DNA from: Xenorhabdus sp. BG5
GTDB lineage: Bacteria; Pseudomonadota; Gammaproteobacteria; Enterobacterales; Enterobacteriaceae
Direction: 5' to 3'
Length of the DNA: 64,000 bases
Assembly: GCF_015163665.1 (NCBI RefSeq)
Contig: NZ_JADEUG010000001.1
Span: 248,001 to 312,000, forward strand
A program made the position numbers and the translations under genes. The notes beneath the pieces are model-generated. The model saw only the letters and a list, made by a program, of their open reading frames with translations. It had not been told where the DNA came from and made no database searches. This document shows, piece after piece, positions 59,879 to 64,000 of this stretch. Every line of letters starts with the position of its first letter. Positions within the stretch are counted from its first letter, which is position 1.

Positions 59879-60817
59879 ATGAGTGTCTCTAATCAACAAC
59901 CCGATAAAACAGAAATTGAAATCCAGCTACAGCAATTGTCTGGCAAAGTGGCCAAGTTAACTCACCCCAATACACACGCCACAAAAACAGTAATTCCTCA
60001 ATTAACGCTCTGCTATTTGGAACAGCCAACTGATCCGGTTGGTTGGCTGTATGATCCCAGTATTATGGTTATTGCCCAAGGGACAAAACGGGTAACGATT
60101 GGTGATCGTTCATATTGTTGCGATCCCCAGCAAATCTTAGTGACTTCGACAAATATCCCCACCATTACCCAGATTTGCACCGCATCCAAGGAAAAACCTT
60201 TTTTTGCCTTGATGTTAAAACTGGATATTCAGGAAGTGTCAAAATTAATGGTTGAAAATAAGGTCACGATAAAGCATCAAACTCAGGATACATGTGGATT
60301 AGCCGTAACTTCTGCTACAACAGATCTTTTGGTCTGTTTTAATCGTCTATTGGATATATTAAACACACCGGAAGATATTTCCGTCCTCTTTCCCCTAATA
60401 CATAAAGAAATCATCTATCGGCTACTGAAAAGTGAGTTAGGAGAACGTTTACAACAAATGGCTACCCAGGAAAGCCCAAGCCACCAAATCAGCCATACGA
60501 TTCAATGGCTAAAAGAACACTTTGCTGATCCAGTTAAAGTCGAACAACTTGCTAAAATTGCCAAAATGAGTCTTTCTTCTTTTCATCATCACTTTAAGGC
60601 TGTCACTTCTATGAGTCCACTACAATACCAAAAATGGCTGCGTTTACACGAAGCAAGGCGCATATTACTGACCCAACACCACAATGTGACAACGACCGCA
60701 TTTCAGGTTGGCTATGAAAGTACTTCCCAATTCAATCGTGAATATAGCCGTCTTTTTGGCGAATCTCCCTGCCGAGATATGAAACGGTTTCGGGTAACTC
60801 ACCAGGGAAGAAAATAG
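59879..60817 (+). CDS. AraC-family transcriptional regulator
   Basis: 312-residue regulator. The N-terminal part (residues about 30-185) is an AraC_N-type domain (GWLYDPSIMVIAQGTKRVTIGD). The C-terminal HTH pair is at residues about 205-300: WLKEHFADPVKVEQLAKIAKMS and FHHHFKAVTSMSPLQYQKWLRLHEAR, then VGYESTSQFNREYSRLFGESP. mdaB follows on the same strand after 109 bp, so it probably controls that NAD(P)H-quinone reductase, perhaps in response to quinones or drugs. AAGGA is 8 bases upstream of the ATG, with MITE copy B just before it. Confidence 0.92.
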   Translation: MSVSNQQPDKTEIEIQLQQLSGKVAKLTHPNTHATKTVIPQLTLCYLEQPTDPVGWLYDPSIMVIAQGTKRVTIGDRSYCCDPQQILVTSTNIPTITQICTASKEKPFFALMLKLDIQEVSKLMVENKVTIKHQTQDTCGLAVTSATTDLLVCFNRLLDILNTPEDISVLFPLIHKEIIYRLLKSELGERLQQMATQESPSHQISHTIQWLKEHFADPVKVEQLAKIAKMSLSSFHHHFKAVTSMSPLQYQKWLRLHEARRILLTQHHNVTTTAFQVGYESTSQFNREYSRLFGESPCRDMKRFRVTHQGRK

Positions 60818-60926
60818 ATATAGCCGGAGCATTGGGCAACAATTGACAATAAATAGGCATACATTCAATCAAAACCAGTTCTAAGATAATCCTCAGTTTA
60901 TCAATGGAATAAAACAGAGGATTATT

Positions 60927-61505
60927 ATGGGTCATATTTTAGTTATTAATTCAGCAAAAAATTTTGACGTATCGAAAGGAGAGCTGAATAATGCTTTAAC
61001 CGACGTTATCAAAGATCATCTGACAGAGATCGGTCATAAAGTTCAGGTAACACATGTAGATAAAGGTTATGACATCACCGCAGAAGTTAATAAATTTCTT
61101 TGGGCGGATCGTATTATTTACCAAATGCCGGGCTGGTGGATGGAAGCACCGTGGATTTTAAAGAAATATGTCGATGAGATTTTCCAGACTGGCCGCGGTG
61201 CCTTATTTAAGAATGATGGGCGAACCCGTCATGATCCTGCCAAAAAATATGGTTCAGGTGGCCTGATACAAGGCAAGGCTTATATGTTTTCGGTAACCTG
61301 GAATGCGCCACTGGAGTCATTTGAAGATCCCAAACAATTTTTTGAAGGAAAAGGCATTGACAGTGTTTACTACCCTTTCCATAAGGCAAATCAGTTTTTA
61401 GGTATGTCTCCAATACCAACATTTGCTTGTTATGATGTGATAAAAGACCCCAAAATTTATCAATATATTCAAATGCTTAAAAAGCATTTATCCGCATTTT
61501 TCTAA
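60927..61505 (+). CDS. mdaB: NAD(P)H-quinone oxidoreductase MdaB-like
   Basis: 192-residue flavodoxin-fold protein that reduces quinones by two electrons using NADPH with a bound flavin (FAD in E. coli MdaB). Closely matches E. coli MdaB: MGHILVINSAKNF, FLWADRIIYQMPGWWMEAPWILKKY, GALFKNDGRTRHDP, KKYGSGGLIQGKAYMFSVTWNAP and PFHKANQFLGM. Preceded by GAGGATT. Follows the AraC gene. Confidence 0.94.
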   Translation: MGHILVINSAKNFDVSKGELNNALTDVIKDHLTEIGHKVQVTHVDKGYDITAEVNKFLWADRIIYQMPGWWMEAPWILKKYVDEIFQTGRGALFKNDGRTRHDPAKKYGSGGLIQGKAYMFSVTWNAPLESFEDPKQFFEGKGIDSVYYPFHKANQFLGMSPIPTFACYDVIKDPKIYQYIQMLKKHLSAFF

Positions 61506-61521
61506 CTACTGATTTATTTTC

Positions 61522-61627
61522 TATACCAATCTAATTTCAAGATGCGTGTGATTTCTTCCCGCTTCGCGGGGAGAAATCAGGTTTCATATCGTGTTGTAAA
61601 TTGCAACTTGAAATTCATTGGGTATAT
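61522..61627. repeat. Palindromic MITE-like repeat, copy C
   Basis: About 106 bp, nearly the same as copy A: TATACCAATCTAATTTCAAG end, central hairpin GATTTCTTCCCGC-TTC-GCGGGGAGAAATC (one mismatch), and GCAACTTGAAATTCATTGGG on the right. Placed 16 bp after mdaB. Confidence 0.9.
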
Positions 61628-61982
61628 ACCAGATGGATTATTATTCCTCCCAAAATTATTTAATCAAAATAAAAATAACGTCATAAATTATCACTCATGA
61701 AATAAAATATTTCCTTAACGTCATTTAAGAAATAAATTCATCCAAAATATTTTCCTTATCTCTTTTGTGTTCATTTTTTCTATAAAATAATAAAAAACAA
61801 ATTGTTAAAATACTGTAAATGAAATATCAACACAATAAAAAAATCAATAGTAAAAAACACAGAACACTTGTAAAAATGAGCATGTTGACATTAATACTAG
61901 TTCTCATGTCAACTCCGTTTATACATAGTTTATCGTTATGCTTTTATTCAATGTTAATCCCTAACTCTATGAGGTACAGATC
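61628..61982. other. AT-rich region upstream of the Cys-rich peptide gene
   Basis: 355 bp, very AT-rich. It includes an 8-bp inverted repeat GTTGACAT (61884-61891) / ATGTCAAC (61906-61913), possibly an operator or mRNA hairpin. A short + strand frame from 61819 (or 61876) to TGA at 61984-61986 overlaps the peptide gene start; it has no ribosome site, so I list it only as a possibility. Confidence 0.45.
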
Positions 61983-61986
61983 ATGA
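61876..61986 (+). CDS. Possible small hydrophobic ORF overlapping the Cys-rich peptide start
   Basis: 36-residue frame starting MSMLTLILVLMSTPF; an in-frame ATG at 61819 would make 55 residues. The hydrophobic N-terminus could span the membrane, and the TGA overlaps the next ATG (ATGA), as in coupled genes. Against it: no ribosome site and AT-rich chance frames are common here. Low confidence. Confidence 0.2.
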   Translation: MSMLTLILVLMSTPFIHSLSLCFYSMLIPNSMRYRS

Positions 61987-62150
61987 AAAGAAAATTAGCT
62001 GCTTGTATGCTTTCATTACTTATAGGAACAGTCGTCACAGCTAACGCAAATGCATTTATCTGTAAGGCATTTAACCCTACTATAGACAAGGCATGCGAAA
62101 GTGCATGTAATAAAATATCAAATGATGTCCTCCGAGGACTTTGCTTGTAA
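61983..62150 (+). CDS. Small secreted Cys-rich peptide (55 residues)
   Basis: ATG at 61983 with GAGG (61971-61974) 8 bases upstream. Residues 1-24 form a clear signal peptide (MKRK, hydrophobic core, TANANA cleavage site). The mature part of about 31 residues begins FICKAFNPT and has four Cys at 27, 38, 42 and 54 (C-x10-C-x3-C-x11-C), which would allow two disulfides around an amphipathic helix. No match to a family I know. Possible roles: antimicrobial or insect-active peptide, or protease inhibitor; none shown. Short length makes it easy to miss. The gene stands alone, with an inverted repeat downstream. Confidence 0.65.
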   Translation: MKRKLAACMLSLLIGTVVTANANAFICKAFNPTIDKACESACNKISNDVLRGLCL

Positions 62151-62220
62151 TTTAGTTATAACATTGCACTATAAAAAAGCAATGATACTCTTATAATGAC
62201 AGCATGAAGTCTTAAGATAT

Positions 62221-62280
62221 AATGGTGGGAGTTTTTTGGTGATTTATTTATAAACATGTAATATAAAGACTCCCACTATT
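62221..62280. terminator. Long-loop inverted repeat between convergent genes
   Basis: AATGGTGGGAGTTTTTT (62221-62237) and AAAGACTCCCACTATT (62265-62280) are inverted with two mismatches; loop about 28 bases. Lies between the Cys-rich peptide gene and the convergent hydrolase gene; possible bidirectional terminator. Confidence 0.5.
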
Positions 62281-62309
62281 ATTTATCATAATAAATTGGT
62301 TATTTCATT

Positions 62310-63140
62310 TCATTGAAATCCCTTAAGAAATTCATCCAAAATAGGGTTAAATAATTCTGGTGCTTCCCAAAACGGGGAATGACCAACGCCAGCCAAATTA
62401 AATACCTTGCCTTTCCAAAGATTTTGGTAATTCAAACCATTAATATAGTCAAAATTAATATAAGGATCATCTGCCCCATTAACAATCGCTAACGGTATTT
62501 TGCTGGTTTCGGCCAATAATTTTTGATCTGTTGCTTGAGGAGAAAGAAAAGCCTCAAACATATACTGCCGTGCCAATCCCTCTGTTCTTATCACGGCTTC
62601 AATCATAAAAGGCTCATAAGGAGCATTAACACCATAGGTATCAGATATAAAAATTTTGATATCTTCCTCAGTAAATTCCGCCTTGCCAGCAAGCCCTAAA
62701 CCAGGACGAAAACCCAAAGCCACGTTATCTGCACCGACGGATACCGGCGGCGTACCGCAAATCATTAAGCCAATCATCTTAGGGAGCAACGCCAACATTT
62801 CCAATCCAATGTGACCGCCTAATGACCAACCCAACACCACCACTCTGTTAATACCTATTTTTTCCAATACCTCAATGACCATATGTGCATAACCAGGCAT
62901 TGAATATACCTGACGTGGATCACTGGCATTTGATGATAAACCATGCCCTGACAAATCTAACGCCAAAACCCGATACTTTCCTTTTAACTGATTAATTTGA
63001 TGACGAAATATTTCTTTACAACTTGAATTGCCATGAATTAACAAAACGGGCAATCCATTACCACCAGTATCTATTACCGATATATTTGCATAACGAGTTC
63101 GGATATTATAGTGATGAATATGATGATGTGTAGTAACCAT
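62310..63140 (-). CDS. Alpha/beta-fold hydrolase, substrate unknown
   Basis: 276-residue hydrolase. Oxyanion-side motif LLIHGNSSCKEIF, DLSGHGLSS, nucleophile elbow GWSLGGH (Ser), acid in GADDPYI, and His in GVGHSPFWEAP give a complete triad. Resembles esterases and C-C bond hydrolases of this superfamily; no signal peptide. His-rich start (VTTHHHIHHY) is unusual. AGGAG precedes the ATG. Monocistronic. Confidence 0.85.
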   Translation of the reverse strand: MVTTHHHIHHYNIRTRYANISVIDTGGNGLPVLLIHGNSSCKEIFRHQINQLKGKYRVLALDLSGHGLSSNASDPRQVYSMPGYAHMVIEVLEKIGINRVVVLGWSLGGHIGLEMLALLPKMIGLMICGTPPVSVGADNVALGFRPGLGLAGKAEFTEEDIKIFISDTYGVNAPYEPFMIEAVIRTEGLARQYMFEAFLSPQATDQKLLAETSKIPLAIVNGADDPYINFDYINGLNYQNLWKGKVFNLAGVGHSPFWEAPELFNPILDEFLKGFQ

Positions 63141-63294
63141 TATTTATCTCCTCAAGAGTCAATAACAGATTGGTTTAAGGAAATGTTAGAAATTTCGACT
63201 GATCGACCGAATTAAGATTACCTTAGCGTTAATATAAATTTTATTTATAAAACCTGATTTTTTTATCCTCTGCAATATATACAGTACTCTTCTC

Positions 63295-63435
63295 TCACTT
63301 AAAATCTATCAGTGACTGCCTATTTGTAATGCCACGTATTTTTGCCCATGTCCACCAAGATTGAAGATATTCAATTGCATTAGCATCGTCCGGTGTTTCA
63401 TAGAGTGATCGCTTAAAATGTTCACGAATTCCCAT
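63295..63435 (-). pseudogene. Short ORF resembling an ISL3-type transposase fragment
   Basis: 46-residue frame (MGIREHFKRSLYETPDDA..., then IEYLQSWWTWAKIRGI) with AAGGAG 6 bases before its ATG. The pattern F-x-L-Y-x-T-x2-x-A...W-x2-WA resembles the late part of ISL3 transposases, but the usual P-x-K-x2-A continuation is lost at the stop codon, so it is best read as a remnant. Could instead be a small protein of its own. Confidence 0.4.
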
Positions 63436-63502
63436 AAATGCTCCTTATATTTACTAATAGGTTTCTTGGATTCGCCCAATAAGTGCAATTTCTAAGAAAA
63501 GC

Positions 63503-63533
63503 GACACGCATCTTGAAGCTGGGTTGATATAGC
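63503..63533 (-). repeat. Half-site of the MITE-like repeat
   Basis: GCGACACGCATCTTGAAGCT followed by GGGTTGATATA is the complement of one terminal arm of the palindromic repeat (TATACCAATCTAACTTCAAG...), about 31 bp. The hairpin centre and other arm are missing, so this is a solo arm or deleted copy. Confidence 0.7.
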
Positions 63534-63610
63534 CATTAAAAAAAATTCAATTTACCAATTGAATGATAGTAATGTAATATACTTAAAAGTCAATCACTAT
63601 GGAGTCCATG

Positions 63611-64000
63611 ATGACCATTTCAAATGTTACTCAATCGCGTATCCCGGTGGTAGTTTACCTCTTAGGAATCAGCCTGTTTGCGATGGGAAGCTCTGAATTT
63701 TTGATCTCAGGTGTGTTACCGAAAATTGCTGAGGACTTACAAATTTCTTTACCGTTGACAGGAACGTTAATTTCCACTTTTGCAGTAGGGGTTTTACTTG
63801 GAGCTGCCCCTATGGCAGTGGCAACACTACACTGGCCCAAACGCACAACGTTATTGATCAGTCAGGCGTTATTTATTGCCGCCACTGCCGCCGGAATGCT
63901 TTCACAAGGTTATTGGTCATTGTTAGTTAGCCGTATTGTGGGAGGAGTGGCTTATGCCGGGTTTTGGGCAGTCGCGGCAACGACAGCGGTTAATTTGGTC
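63611..64000 (+). CDS. MFS drug exporter, 5' part
   Basis: First 130 residues of a major facilitator exporter that continues past the window. MTISNVTQSRIP start, then helix 1 with LLGISLFAMGSSEFLISGVLP (read in part), helix 2-3 with LTGTLISTFAVGVLLGAAPMA and helices 3-4 with RIVGGVAYAGFWAV. Similar to the Cmx/AraJ type exporters linked to chloramphenicol or sugar efflux; exact substrate not predictable. GGAG lies 6 bases before the ATG at 63611; an ATG at 63608 is also possible. Confidence 0.88.
   Translation, partial: MTISNVTQSRIPVVVYLLGISLFAMGSSEFLISGVLPKIAEDLQISLPLTGTLISTFAVGVLLGAAPMAVATLHWPKRTTLLISQALFIAATAAGMLSQGYWSLLVSRIVGGVAYAGFWAVAATTAVNLV

Overview
The window looks like a gammaproteobacterial chromosome from the Morganellaceae, most like Xenorhabdus or Photorhabdus. 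Backbone proteins (RimJ, YceB, YcdY, GhrA, KdsA, PrmC, PrfA, HemA, LolB, IspE, Prs, YchH, Pth, YchF) closely follow their enterobacterial forms. The intergenic DNA is AT-rich and carries several copies of a palindromic MITE-like repeat. Two tandem GDSL-lipase autotransporters resemble the secreted lipase of insect-pathogenic Photorhabdus. Genus assignment is an inference; no rRNA or other typing gene is present.

Region 1 (1-20.2 kb) is a nearly complete type VI secretion locus, all on the + strand: PAAR-like protein, tssJ, tssK, tssL (with OmpA domain), tssM, tssA, tssB, tssC, hcp, an FHA protein (tagH), tssE, tssF, tssG, tssH/clpV and a Ser/Thr-kinase-like protein. tssI/vgrG is not in view and probably lies left of the window. 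The kinase-like protein has GLG where the metal-binding DFG should be, and the FHA protein has lost its usual Ser/His signature, so the phosphorylation branch may be non-canonical. Region 2 (20.2-25.1 kb) is a shrunken backbone segment (rimJ, yceB, ycdY, ghrA, two tandem tRNA-Ser genes) with an effector-like small gene and a decayed coding region between rimJ and yceB.

Region 3 (25.1-41.6 kb) is an accessory island beginning right after the tRNA-Ser pair. It holds a phage lysis-cassette remnant (holin plus truncated endolysin), an IS1-like remnant, a possible micro-ORF with a sequestered ribosome site, a cassette of three unknown genes with Ig-like features, a 1729-residue AIDA-type autotransporter, a WYL regulator with a START/VOC fusion enzyme, a decayed ynbA/ynbC lipid-metabolism locus (one gene split by a palindromic insertion, the other frameshifted), and a lipoprotein hydrolase.

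Region 4 (41.6-59.7 kb) returns to backbone: dauA, a double-DTG aspartic-protease-like protein, the hemA-prfA-prmC-sirB1-kdsA operon on the - strand, lolB-ispE-prs on the + strand, the two GDSL autotransporters in the slot where dauA sits in E. coli, then ychH, pth and ychF. Region 5 (59.7-64 kb) carries an AraC regulator with mdaB, two MITE copies, an unannotated-looking 55-residue secreted Cys-rich peptide gene, an alpha/beta hydrolase, a transposase-like fragment and the start of an MFS exporter that runs off the window. The most promising undescribed items are the Cys-rich peptide (61983-62150), the micro-ORF (27209-27280), the Ig-like cassette (27467-30183) and the degenerate T6SS kinase/FHA pair.
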